Assembly (NCBI GenBank): GCA_023614405.1
Contig: CM042697.1
Span: 466,222,744 to 466,286,743, forward strand
From: Avena insularis
Lineage: Eukaryota; Streptophyta; Magnoliopsida; Poales; Poaceae
Reading direction: 5' to 3'
Length of the DNA stretch: 64,000 bases
The position numbers and the translations under genes are program-made. Below the pieces are notes generated by a model, which saw nothing but the letters and a program-made list of their open reading frames with translations, had not been told where the DNA came from and searched no databases. This document shows positions 45,181 through 57,836 of the stretch, in pieces (the stretch's first letter is position 1; every line of letters begins with the position of its first letter).

Positions 45181-46854
45181 CTAGTGTTTTGGTTCTCTTC
45201 TAGTCCGTAACCATGGAGCATCTTCCTTATTTAGCGGTATGCTTGGATCAGTTTTCACTTTGAATGACAGAATTTCATGAAATTTGTTATAATCTTCTGA
45301 CATGTCTGTCCTGTCCTCAACTCCCACCATGTTCCTTTTTCCTGAAAGAATTATGTAGCGCTTTGGCTCATCGTATGATATTGTATTCTTGTGCTTATCT
45401 TTTCTTTTTCTCGGTCTAGTAGACATGTCCTTCACATAGAAAACTTGAGCCATATCATTGGCAAGGACGAATGGTTCGTCTTCATGCGCAAGATTATTGA
45501 GATCCACTGTTGTCATTCCGTACTGCTGGAATACCGTTACCCCACCTCCTGTCATCTTGACCCATTTTCATCGAAACAATGGGACCCTGAAATTAGGACC
45601 ATAGTCAAGTTCCCATATGTCCTCTATGTAACCATAATATGTGTCCTTTTTCCCATTCTCGTCCGTTGCATCAAATCAGACACTACTATTTTGGTTGGTT
45701 CTCCTTTTATCTTGGGCGCGCGTGTAAAATATATTCCCATTTATCTCGTACCCTTGGAAAGTCAATATAGTTGAAGATGGAGACCTAGCCGACAAGTACA
45801 ACTGATCTCCAACAGTGGTGTCATTCATGAGATGTGTCTGCATCCAACCGCCGAAAGTCTTCATGTGTTCATCTCTAATCAACCCGTCAGACTACCCCGG
45901 GTAGTTCGAGCATACAATATTCTTGTGTACCTCGATATACGGAGCCACCAAGGTGGAACTTTGCAGAATTGTATAGTGGGATTTAGTGAAAGAATGTTCG
46001 TCCATACATATCTTTGCTTTCTTTCCTAGCATGCCTTTTCCACTAAGTCTCCCATCATGTCGTGATTCAGGTACACCGATCGTCTTAAGGTCAGGAATAA
46101 AGTCAACACAGAACTCAATGACCTTCTCTGTTCCATAGCCCTTGGAGATGCTTCCTTCTGGCCTAGCACGATAATGGACATATTTCTTTAAGACTCTCAT
46201 GAATCTCTCAAAGAGGAACATATTGTGTAGAAATACAGGACCGAGAATGGTAATCTCTTCGACTAGGTGAATTAGAAGGTGCGTCATTATGTTGAATAAG
46301 GATGGTGGGAACACCAACTCAAAGCTGACAAGACAATGGACCACATCTTTTTGTAACCCTGGTAGACTTTCTAGATCGATTACCTTCTGAGAAATTGTAT
46401 TGAGGAACGAACATAGCTTCACAATGGGTACTCTAACATTTTCTAGCACAAGCCCCCTCAAAGCAACCGGAAGCAACTGCGTCATAAGCACGTGGCAGTC
46501 ATGAGACTTCAGGTTCTGTGCCATATTTATTATTCCCTTTATATTGGACGAGAAGCGAGAAGGGACCTTGATACTACTTAGGCATTCAAAAAATATTTCC
46601 TTCTCTTCCTTTGTAAGAGCATAGCTGGCAATACCTTGAAACAGCTCTGGATGCCTGCCTTCTCGGTCTGTCATACGTTGTTGGTCCTGCCGTGCTTCTG
46701 GTGTATCTTTATTCTTTCCATACACGCCCAAGAAGCCTAGCAGTATCACGCAAACATTCTTCGTCAGGTGCATAACGTCGATTGCAGAGCGGACCTCTAA
46801 GACTTTCTACGGTGACCCAGCATACCACTGCATGATGTAGTATACTATAGTCGT
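45181..46854 (-). pseudogene. CACTA TNP2-type transposase, C-terminal half (DUF4218, DUF4216)
   Basis: Minus-strand frame with the DUF4218 region at 46773-45892 (VMHLTKNVCVILLGFLGVYG, ALTKEEKEIFFECLSSIK, SHDCHVLMTQLLPVALRG, GPVFLHNMFLFERFMRVLKK, KGYGTEKVIEFCVDF), a linker, and a DUF4216-like region at ~45680-45300 (YYGYIEDIWELDYGPNFRVP, QQYGMTTVDLNN, LANDMAQVFYVKD, YIILSGKRNMVGVED). Stops at about 45889, 45676 and 45559 lie in the same frame, so decay is mainly point mutation. The catalytic N-terminal half (Transposase_21) is missing because a gypsy-type LTR begins at 46855. In an intact element TNP2 would cut and join the transposon ends. Confidence 0.88.
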
Positions 46855-49800
46855 TGACATAACACCAATGAAACACCGTTCACTAGTATTACATCCCTCA
46901 GAGTGGTACAACAGAAACACAACATGTCCAATACATGGCTAAAGGTTACAACTCACTCTATACACAAGATCCAGAGAATACTCTAGGTTTAAAGAGAGAG
47001 AAAGAACTTCTTACAAAGAAGAATCAAAGATAAATAATGCACCAACTATTATATTTTTAAGACTAGTATTTTAACTAAGGGGTTGGCATTGCTGCTATTG
47101 CAACACACTACAGAAATAGGTTCTTTGGCTAGAGTATATACTCCTATTTAATCAGTAACTTCATCTTCACTTGAGTTGATGTATATGTTGACTTTCTTGA
47201 CTTCATTGAAGAGCTTTAGCTTTTGATGATGATGACTCCTGGAGCATAACTTGATGTATACGTCGTCTGTATTGGCTTCAGAATCTAGCAAGGGTTAACA
47301 AGATACTTTGAGTACGAGCGTACTCAGCAAGTTCACTAGAAAAGGAGTGTTTGATGCACTATATCTACAGCCACAGACTGTAGGTCATAGGCGATGCAAA
47401 TTTTCGTAAACATTTCTTTAAAGGTTGCTTTTATTTTGAAAAGCTATGTCTGTCAGCCTTCACGGGTTTACCAGAACTTTCATGGAGTTCCTTTCCCGCC
47501 GCGTTCGCAGCTCCTTCCCGGAACAGGGAGTAACAAGTTACAGTTCTTACACTCTGCAGAGGTGAGTTACTTTACCCATGAGAGATAAACTCTTTGTTGC
47601 ACAACCGGGCAACTTATTCCCGTCCACAATTCCATGATGTGGGGCCCAGAAGATGATCCAAGCCAATCACTTCCCCCTTCGCGACCTCGCATGCCTCCTT
47701 GGTGTACACCATGCCCACATATCGAATTACGGCAATGGTTTATACATACCGTTAGATGCCAGAACTATCGTGCGAGGTTGAGGGTTCCTACCCATATGCT
47801 GCATATCCCCTACGAATTACCAATTAATATGCACGCTACAAGGATAACAGCCACAACCTGCACATCTGGCTACATGCGAGAAGAAGAAGATACATCTGAC
47901 TTCTCCGTCCCATTGCAAATCTCATGGTTAGAGCGTGATATACGAAGCAAGAATCACTAGCGACATTGGTTGTTAAGTCCTAGATAATATGTTCCTTTAC
48001 CACCGGAACTTTCATAGTAGGTTATTACCTCATGGTAAATAACCTATAATCACATTATTATGAAAATAATGTTTTCGGACCTTTTTCAAATGCAGGTGAT
48101 GACAACACTGGATTTGTAAAATACTTTACAGAAAATAACCAAAGGACATGAGCAAGTGTGAACTTGTCTTTTGTGATTGCAATATTATGCACTCACGGTC
48201 TTCCAGACAATATAAGATCCAGTATCTAAAATCAGCATCATTGGTCCGGTAAGGACTAATGTTTAAAGAAGCAATATGCTCTTATGCATAAGTAATGTGA
48301 TGCACTTTATAAACGCGGATCCCAGGGATAACGTTGTTCTAGGGTTTGGAAACTGGAAGTGGTTCCTTTAGAATGTGTTGTCCCTTTCTGATAGGTTTCA
48401 TACTTGTGCTTCTTATTAAGGCTTATGAATGTGTGTGAAACAACATGTAATTACAATATTATAAAACAATGAGACACACACAAATGTGAAATGCTACTCA
48501 AGATTTCTTATATAAGAGTTATTGTTTGAAGTGGCAAAAAGAATAACATTTGAATAAAAGATTCCTTTTCTAAGGTCTAAACAATCTTTATGGTTAATCA
48601 AATGTGGTCAAGGTTGTTTGTGCTTACTTGAATAGTTTGGACTTGAGATGCTTTATAACTTAAATAATACAGATCAAAGTTAACTATAAAGCATATAACA
48701 ATGTCTTTAGTATTATATTTAGAGTCTTGTAGACTAAAGTTAACTTTAAAACATAGATGGTTTGAAAGTGTAATGCTTATGATATTTGTACCTTGTGTAC
48801 TTGGTAATGTTTCCTTAAGGTTTCTTAAGCATGGTTATATTTTTACTTGGTGTAGTGGTTTCTTGATTTTATAATCGAATAGTAGCATTTACCTTTTTAT
48901 AGATGAGTGGTTATAGTTTATAAACAAAGAAAATAATATTACTTAACTACATATGGACTTACTATAGTGTTGTGATGGTTTTGTAATCTGGTGGTTGAAG
49001 TATATGGAAAAGATGGGATTTAGTCACAAATCATTCTTGGGAATTTTATATTGGATAAACATCCTTTTGGAAAATAATCTACTCTTATGGTTGAAAGATA
49101 ATTCAATAAAAATAGGATTTATACAGTTTTGAACCATTATGACTTCATAATATTAATTTTTAAGACTAATACTATTTATTAGACTTAATTTACTAATTTT
49201 AGAAAAATTAACAAATTTAATTTACCCTTATATGAATTATTAACTAAGGAAATAGGTTTAAATTCAAATTACTAGAGTACTAAGTTTTATTTACTTTAAA
49301 AGTGGAATATTATATTTTTTTAACAAGTAGAAATTATTTTTGTGATCATTTTGATATATTACATTTATTTTTGTGATTTATAAACAATAAGATATGATTT
49401 TGACAATATTTATTACTTTATAAATACTTAATAGATAATAAATATTTAATTAAGTGAAATAATAATGCATGAGTATAGTTTTTAACTATAGTTCTTATTT
49501 TTCTAAGATTTTTCGTATTTTATTTATATTATTAACATTTACCAATATTAAAATATGAATTATCAAAGTTTTATTACTTTTAAAATCTTTATTATACAAT
49601 AATTATTTAAATTGTTAACATAATAATGTTTGATAACATTTTTAAGTTATAGATTTTATTTTTCTACAAATTTTCATATATTACACATATTTTTATGAAC
49701 TATAAAACAAAAGTTATGGATTTAATAAGATTTAATGATTTTATTTTATTTCTGGAATATTTGAATTTGGTCTTATGATATTTTATTTATTTCTTAGACA

Positions 49801-52800
49801 GAAAATGACTTTTTGTACCGAGGCTATCCTACCCAAGGTCACTGATTGGTAGGCTAGTGGCCACATGGCATACCTAGCTCAAATAATGTTTTTGTTACTA
49901 AACTAGTTTCTACTCAGAGGCAATGACAAATGGGCCCTAGGCCATGTCACTTGCCACGCGAGACAAGGACCAGGTAAAACAAGCTGACTAGGCAGAGGGT
50001 GACGTTGGCATGCTATGACGTCAACACAACCACCGCCGTCAGTGGGTGGTCGCCGCCGATGATCTACGACGCCCTAGCAAATGAAACTAGCCTAGTTCGA
50101 ATCAGCGCAACATGCAGAACCCGAAGGTGGCGGCGCCGCTCGGAAATGGTCATTGGAGCCTGGGCTCCGACGAGATCCGACGGTGGCCAACGATGGCATA
50201 AGGTGAGATGGCAATTTACATGGAGATAAGGCGATTTTGGGATACTGGAAGGTTCTTTAAACTCACTCTGATGACGATAGAGAGGTCGACGAGGACAGGC
50301 GTGGTCGGAGACGAGCTCCCCGACAAGATTTTCGACGAACATCGACGGCACGAGATGATGAAATTCCCCCCAACTCATACTCCCCTAGTCTCTGTGTTCT
50401 TCTCAGATGATCTACAAGCGACGGTGCTTCTCCTCGTCTACTTCACAGCCTCCAGGACAAACTCTACCGACGGCGAGGTGTGGCTCCGGTGAGCTAGGGT
50501 TTCGGCCCCATTCGAAACAAAGAGGATAAGGAGGGAATGTGAATAGGGATGAGGCAGGGAGTCGCGGTGGCCTTCTTATCCCCCTCTGGAATGGAGGCGG
50601 GCGTCTCGACGCACGGCTGACGATGACGACGGCATCGGGCGGCGGCGGACTCCTCTAGCGAGCTGCTTGTGTGCGTGAGGATGACGATGATGTTCATTTT
50701 ACAGAAAACCCCCTGGCGATTCTTTCAGCTTAACCCGCTGTCCCTCTTCGGTCCCACCCGTCAGCCAGAGGAAAGAACGAACTGGGCTGGCTGCTAGGCT
50801 TTTGTGGGCTGCACGTGGGCGACAGGTAAGAAGGAGGGAAGTTGGGCCACGACCAGGAAATGTTTTTTATTTGTTTTCTTTTTCTATTTTCTGTTTTTCT
50901 TTTTATATTTGTATTTAATCTATAATTTGAACTTTTCTAACAAAGTTTATTTGCTGAACATTTGTAGCAACAATTAATATTAATTGAGATTTATTTGGTA
51001 AACCTTTATAATAATTATTTTGTATATTTCTTTATATTCTTTATATGAACCCCCTTTTTTAAATATTTTTTCAAAGCCTTTATTATTAATTTTCTTTCTA
51101 TACATATACTAAACCATGGCTTTATTATTTGATATTTCCTTCTTTGTTTATAAAACTTAATTCTAGTTAGCTATTGGTTTGGAGGAAAATTCTTATATTA
51201 TGGTCCTATATGATTATTTATTGTATAAGATACAAAGGAATTAATATGGTTAATATTACTCTCACAAAGTTAGGAAATAGCAATGCATATATTCTATTAT
51301 AATTAATTTAGGAGTTAAGGTTTTGAATTACAATTGTTTACCCTAGAGTTAGGGTTCTTAATATACTTATTTCCTTTTATTGAGAAAGTTTATGACTAAG
51401 CATATTATCTTTTTGTTTGTGATCTTTAATGATATCACCATTTAAAATAGGAAGTTATTAACTGGAATATCTTATGAAAAGGATTGATAGAAATAACTCC
51501 TAAGCACATAGGGTTATGATAATTGGAAATGACAGAGATGTGCTTAAGTGATTTGTTATATAACTGTTCCTATAAAACATTGTGGAAATAATATGATTTA
51601 TCCAACAGATGAGATGGATGTTAAGCTTAATCATATATTTAAGGTTTAGTGTTTACTAAGGATTCCTATCTTCCATAATTCACAATCCTAGACTTCGAAT
51701 TAAGGAAATTCCTTTCCTAGATATATTACTCCTTCCCATCCATCACCATGGTTAACATGATGAGCTTTACTTCATAAAAATATTCTTATCCACCTTTTGT
51801 TCTCCTAAATCCATTTAAAAATCCAGTGAGCATGACACTAAAGCTTTTATAGTTTTCTCATACACATACTTGGTTATATCCACTACTCTACTGTTGATAA
51901 CCTCCAATCCAACAAGTAGTTCCTTCAAACTCCACTCATACTCTTCCTTAATCATCCATCACTAATATTTCTCTAGTAGATGTATACATCAAACTACCTT
52001 TCTCTAAAGCTTACTATCCTTTAAGATGAATAACACTACTTCCATAACTCCATGCTATACTAGCTTTAATTTAATCATACTATCTTACATTTACTTTACC
52101 CTAAAAACTCATACTCCAACCTCACATTATATTAATGTGACTTGTAATGACTACTCTAGGATAACTTATCTATACTAGGGTTTAAATCATGTTCTACCCA
52201 TCAATATCACTTTTACATGATGTAAGTATTCAATCTTGGGGAGTAAGGAATGATCATCATAATCCTTTAATCATTTATAGCTTAGGTTTCCAGTTGGCTA
52301 ATCAAGGCTTCATCAATACAACTTTACAATTGTATTGAAATTATCTTCTTAGTATCTCTAATTGGATTAAGGGTTTTTTATTCATGGAATATTCCCACTT
52401 GATCCAATAGAAATACTACTGGTAACTATCTTCGGGATTCATCCTTGTAATCTTCTTTACTACCATATAATTATATATTCCATTAACTCTTCTATTATTC
52501 CAGGATTTATTTTAACTCCATCAATTATCATATTGATTTGATTCTCTTCAATCACTCCCATCCTATAGATGATATCTAAAACTAGCATTACTATTTACCT
52601 CTTCTTAGTTGTTTCTTTATAGGCACTTAAATGTATGATATGATATGGTCAAGAGTTGATATATTAAGAATTGGTGAATCAATAGTTGATTACTCAACAT
52701 TGATGAACAACAGATATTGAGATAGGATTCCATAAGGATTGATATGGAAGTAAAGATAAATGGTGCATGATCTGGACTTGGTTTCTTTCCTACTCAATCA

Positions 52801-53249
52801 CACTGAAGAGTTAAAATAGATATTACCATGATACTCATAGTAAGAATAAATAAGAATAAGATAGGTCAGGATTAGTCATTACATTCTTATTACTTGAGTT
52901 GTAATCTGAACTTGGTATTCATAAGTTGATGTGAGGAATATTATGATATGATCCCTTAAGGATCAGATATTAATCATTTATCAATGTGTAATGGTTTAGT
53001 TACATTATGTTTGATCTACCCTTAGATCAATTTACCTTTACCCAAAATAATGTTTTTATCAAAGGTCATATTGAAACTTATCGCAGTCAACTTGATGATC
53101 TACTATAATTCCATCAAGTTGAGAGAAGCTTTAGTCACTTTGACAGGTTTTGTTCAAAAGCGCAAAAATTATTCGGATTTTCTATGCATGAATGCAATGC
53201 ACACATCTGGGTTCAGCTTATTTCTAAGCTCTAATGCTGGGATGTTACA
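46855..53249 (-). repeat. Very long gypsy-type LTR (about 6.4 kb), minus orientation
   Basis: On the minus strand it starts TGTAACATCCCAGC and ends GGTGTTATGTCA, the same end style as the 4-kb LTRs at 16864 and 35815. A purine tract adjoins it at 53250. It is AT-rich (especially 48900-49800) with a GC-rich island at 49985-50850 that yields spurious ORFs. It interrupts the TNP2 gene on its left. The left limit is inferred from the TGACAT end and the loss of TNP2 homology. The partner LTR is not in the window. Confidence 0.55.
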
Positions 53250-54790
53250 GACTCTCTCCCTTAAAATAAACTTCATCCTCAAAGTTCACAAACTCTCACG
53301 TTTTGGAGTAAGGAATTGACTTGTAGTGGTTGCTACATTTCTCCACTCCATGGTGATTTCAAATGGGAATAGTTGTAGTATTCTATATCCTGATTAGGTA
53401 TCCTAATCCAACTCTTTTATTTAATCATCAAACTTTCTTACTATGTTAGATAAGGTCTAGAAAGTCTCCCTAAAACAGGTTTAAATTTCTATGTTCTAGT
53501 GGTTGTGGTCAAAAGACTATATTTTTGTTCTTATCATGGTATAGTTGATACTGGTATTCTTTCCAAAGATTGGATTTGAATTCATTTAGTTCATACCTGT
53601 TGGAATTTCTTATTCCTCTACACCTGTCCAATTGGATGTGCTTTATTCTCTCTTATGAATCACTTAAGAGTTATTTCCTCTAGAATTTAAGCATTAAAAT
53701 TAATCTATTTTGCTCTAGAATTCAGTTAACATTACTGTTGTTTACTGTTCTACTCTCCCCCTTAGGGCTTACTAATAGTCTCTAAACTACATATATAGTA
53801 ACCATTGGCTTTATAGTTAGAATATTGGTCTTTGCTCAGCTTTATTCTACCTAGTTAAGGTCTTATGAAAGATTATACGTTGTATCCGCACAATTGTGGA
53901 TCTCTGAAATGAATCTTTCAGCATTAATTATCTTACTTACTATTTGAACACTTTCGCTTTCATAGGTATGACTTCGCGAAGAGTCTCGAAAGACGGTCAC
54001 TTAAATTTTATACTCATATAGGTCTTACTTAGCTTAGGCCAAGTTTTATGCTCTTTATGCAACCATTAAGATGATCTGGTTAACTATGTCAACCAACACC
54101 GGCTGCGAACAAGATACCAACTGTGGATCGGAATACCGATTATGGATCAAATACCAGCTGCGGATCATCCTAGGTTGTATGTATTACCCTACGGTTTCCG
54201 ACATACTACTGGCATTCTCTCTGAATTGTTAGAGCTTGAATACCATTTTAGTTCCAAAACTTCTTCTTTGCATTTATTCATGATACTTCCATGAACTTGG
54301 TACAACTACTTTATTAACTTCTTAGCCACGTTACCTACTTTGAATGAGTTTTAAGTTTATTACTTCTGGTTGCTCCATAGATCTTCTACACTAAACTTCC
54401 TTCTTATTGTTTTTTAGCAATGATCAAAACTTGGTTCAACCTTCAAATTGTGTTGATACTCCTTATACTTTGCTTCAGTCTTTATGTAAGACTTCATTTT
54501 GATCTTTTGAACTCGTCACTCCCTTACACGAATTCCCATATTCTATCTAGGTCTATAACATCAAGTAATAACTGGATGTTGCAACATGCATTTGCACATC
54601 AAGTCCACTTCATGTACAGATCTAGTCAATCAAAAATATTCAAGAAAATCCAAAAGTCGATAAACAACAACTAGTTGTGGTGGTTGCCTTGTGTTAATTG
54701 ACGTATACTTATTCTTGAATCCGCGTGTTCGATTCTAGACAATTTTATTGTCGAAAGATAGTAAGAGTTTATAAAACATATATATACCTC
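53250..54790 (-). mobile_element. Noncoding interior of a gypsy-type element, truncated
   Basis: The minus strand shows GATGAAGTTTATTTTAAGGGAGAGAGTC before the LTR, the context of a Tekay-like polypurine tract. No pol or gag is present. A segment near 54030 (CTTAGCTTAGGCCAAGTTTTATGCTCT) resembles the reverse complement of the other gypsy LTR near 19650. Four imperfect units of the type GATACCAACTGTGGATC occur at 54097-54166. It ends where the LINE begins. Confidence 0.45.
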
Positions 54791-54814
54791 TTCTTTTATA
54801 CTACTGTTTTCTTT

Positions 54815-57650
54815 TGTATTTTTTCTCAAAACAGGCATACACCTAGCTTTATAAATAAAGCAACATCCATACAACATCCAGTACAGGCCGACCACACAGA
54901 ACAAAAAAGGTCCAACAGAACAAGCACAACACGACACAACAAGTCCACCAGCACGACACACACACACAACGAAACAAGAGAGAAACTCTCGGCAAAAGCT
55001 ACTCTCAACAACCAGAAGGGGAAGAAAGCTGGCACGCTACCACAATTAGGTGCTCTATCATCCCGTCCAGTCGCGCCTTATCCCGCTGTCTACTCAACGG
55101 GTACCACTGCTGCAAAAAAGCCAGAAATTTGAAGTTCGAGTCAGATGCACGACGCAGAAAGACATGCTCAATGACCATCTTATTACATATGTTCCGTAGA
55201 GACCAGGTCATTGCCGCAAACACGAACCAGAAGAGCCGCCTCCTCCTATCGGTATGGTTTGCGTTGGCTTCCAGAAATTCCCCAAGGTCTGAGGCCTGCC
55301 AAGACAGCCCCAAGGCCTCCCGGGTGAAGTTCCAAAGGAAGCGAGCTGCGGGACATGAAAACAAAATGTAATACCCCGTTTCTAGTACCGCACAAAGCGG
55401 GCACCAGCCATCCCCAGGTCCTTGCCGCTTGGCTACCTCCACGCCTAAGGGAAGCCGTTCTAGCAGAAGCTGCCAAACAAAGATCTTAACTTTCAAAGGG
55501 ATGGGGGCCTTCCATAGGGGGGAAGTCCACAGGAGAGAAGGCCTGCTAAAAAGGGCCCGATAAGAAGACCCCACGGTGAAGGACCCTGAGGGGACCAACC
55601 GCCAAGACATGTTATCTCGCGAATGGGATTGGGACAATGGGAGACTGTCCCGCGGCCCCTCCCAGGTAGCTAGCTCAGCGGCCTCAAGGTTTCGTCGGTA
55701 CGCAACCTGCCAAACCCCACCTTGGCAAGCCTCAGCCACCAATAGCAGAGGATCCATGCAAATTGCAAACAACTTAGGCACCTCGTGGCGCAGGGGACAC
55801 TCCCTAACCCACGGGTCAAGCCAGAAGAGGGTGTCCCTTCCATTACCAGTAGAAATGGACATCACCTTCTGAATTGTCGGCTTGATGTCCTGAATAGATC
55901 TCCAAAACTGAGATCCCTCCCGGCGCTCACAAGCCAACAGTGGGCGTCCCCAGAGATATTTGGCTTTTATTAGTTGTAGCCAAAGGCCGCCATCATCAGT
56001 CAAGATCCTCCACACCCATACAAGCATTATAGCCACATTCATGTGGCGAGAGGAGAGGATCCATATGCCCCCAAGCTCCTTGGGGGCGTAAATGTCCGCC
56101 CACTTGACCATGTGGTACTTTTGATGGCCATCATTTGACATCCAAAAGAACCAAGATAGCTCCTTGTCAAAGTTGGCATGGACACCCTCCTGCACTCCTG
56201 CAGGATGTATAGCCCCATAATGTACATGGGGATGCTAGAGAGGCAAGAGTCGATGAGGATGGTCTTGCTTCCTTTGGAGGTAAACCTGCCTTGCCAGGGC
56301 TCGAATTTTGCCTTAACCTAGATGATAAGGGGCTCGAAGTCTTTGGTCAGGATCCTGGTGTCTCTGACCAGCATCCCTAGGTAATTCAGAGGGAAGGTTG
56401 CCAGTCGACAATTCAGGTAATCAGCAATCCTATGCTGCTCCTCTAAAGAATACCCAAGCACCATCACTTTGCTCTTGTCAAAGTTGATCTTGAGGCCCGA
56501 CATGGCCTCAAAGCAGAGGAGCGGGAATTTCAGGTTGATGATATCCTGATCTGGCCCCTCCACCATAAGAATGGTGTCATCCGCATATTGGAGGTGGGTT
56601 ACCCCACCTCCAGGGATAAGGTGCCTCACCACACCCGAAATGTGGCCGGAATCTTGGACTTCTCCATGATTTCTGCAAGGGCATCTATCACGGCATTAAA
56701 CAGAATTAGCAAGATCAGATCCCCTTGTCTAACCTCACACGAGGGTTTAAAGTAGGGTCCCACCTCACCATTAATTTTTATGGACGTGTTACCACTGATA
56801 ACAATCTGCATAATCCACCCTATCATGTGATCATCAAGGCCCCGTCGTTGGAGGAATTGGCGTAGAAAATCCCAATCTAGTTGATCATACGCCTTCTGGA
56901 AATCTAGCTTCAGGAAGACGCCCCTCCGGCGTCTAACCTTTACCTCATGTATAATATCATGAAGGGCCAAAATCCCATCATGTATATATATTCCTTTGAG
57001 AAAGGCAAACTGGTATGGGTGTGCCAGACGCTCCTTTACAGGCGCTACTTTGCTAGCACATACCTTGGACATAATCCGCTAGATTACGTTTAAAACTGTG
57101 ATCGGCTTACATTGGCGTATATCCCTGGCCCCCACAACCTTGGGGATCAGAGTAATCACGCCAAAGTTTAAACGCGACATCACAAGGGTCCCGACATAGA
57201 GCTCCTGGAACATGGGCATCACCGCTCCTTGTATTTTCTCCCAGAACTTCTGAAAGAAAATGACAGGAAGGCCGTCAGGTCTAGGTGCTGCGTTAGCCTT
57301 CATTTCCATAATGGCCTCACCAACCTCATTTGGGAAGAATAAAAGTGTGTGCTCCGCATTCTCCGCGTCAGAGACCCTGCCCCCCTCTGGCCAAAAGTCC
57401 CCGGCTAACGCAACCCATGTATGGGGACTAGCCAAGAAAAGCTCCTTATAGAAGAAATAAATATGGGAGGTAACGTCCTTGGCCTCCTCCAAAATCCGCC
57501 CACCATCCCAGAGGCAGGGGATGGAGCACTTCCTACGTCTGCCATTAGCAATGGCGTGAAAGTAGGCGGTGTTTGCATCCCCTTTGAGGAGCGTATTCTG
57601 GCGACTCCGTTGTCGCCAGAACGTCTCCTCCCGCGTCATTTTCCCTCCTA
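54815..57650 (-). mobile_element. LINE (L1-type non-LTR retrotransposon), 5'-truncated
   Basis: Minus-strand order: pre-RT region, reverse transcriptase, zf-RVT region, then a 3' tail whose minus-strand sequence TTTATTTATAAAGC...GCCTGTTTTGAGA resembles grass LINE ends. No endonuclease or ORF1 is present upstream, so the copy was truncated on insertion or later. I could not find a convincing target duplication. Confidence 0.85.
55005..57639 (-). pseudogene. LINE ORF2 fragment: reverse transcriptase and zf-RVT
   Basis: The fragment starts in the connecting region (REETFWRQRSRQNTLLKGDA, typical just before the LINE reverse transcriptase). It continues with FWPEGGRVSDAEN...PRPDGLPVIFFQKFWE, the RT blocks (LAHPYQFAFLKGIYIHDGIL, FLKLDFQKAYDQLDWDFL, CEVRQGD) and the catalytic block HLQYADDTILM near 56600. 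After a frame change the zf-RVT part appears (APIPLKVKIFVWQLLLERLP, WCPLCAVLET), ending near 55005. A TAG near 57077 and two frameshifts, near 56630 and 56250, inactivate it. The RT catalytic Asp pair is intact. Such proteins copy LINE RNA at a nicked target site. Confidence 0.9.
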
Positions 57651-57836
57651 TAGAATTTACCTATACGATTAGGGATCAGTCGATCGATTTTACAAATCTA
57701 TTTACTACTTTGTAATAAGTTCTTCATCTAGTGCAAATGGAGTATGCTTAGATTTCATAAAATTGTAGAATCTTACACTATCTCAACATCGAATCAATGG
57801 TTCTAGTTTTGGTAAGAAAATAAGAAATTTAAAGGC
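57651..57836. other. Short unassigned spacer
   Basis: AT-rich sequence between the LINE and the next retroposon. No repeat or gene recognised. Confidence 0.5.

Larger units (their letters stand above)
14091..46854 (-). mobile_element. CACTA (En/Spm) transposon, decayed and interrupted; genes on minus strand
   Basis: The left end has a weakened terminus (TTGTAGAAAACAGGACTTTAG) and TAGTCCCGG/CCGGGACTA palindromes at 14117-14290, typical of Triticeae CACTA ends. Genes for a Transposase_24/Ulp1-type protein and a TNP2-type transposase lie on the minus strand. A 23-kb nested gypsy/copia insertion (16864-39825) splits the second gene. The right end is lost where a gypsy-type LTR starts at 46855. 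Extra palindromes and passenger ORFs at 42590-44940 raise the alternative that two CACTA copies are fused here. Confidence 0.75.

Noticed and set aside
49999..50697. Possible host gene in the GC island at 49985-50850
   Set aside because: Frames on both strands are short and without domains, and the island sits in an LTR like the similar islands of the 4-kb LTRs.
54725..55132. 135-codon plus-strand ORF
   Set aside because: It runs antisense to the LINE 3' end and UTR.
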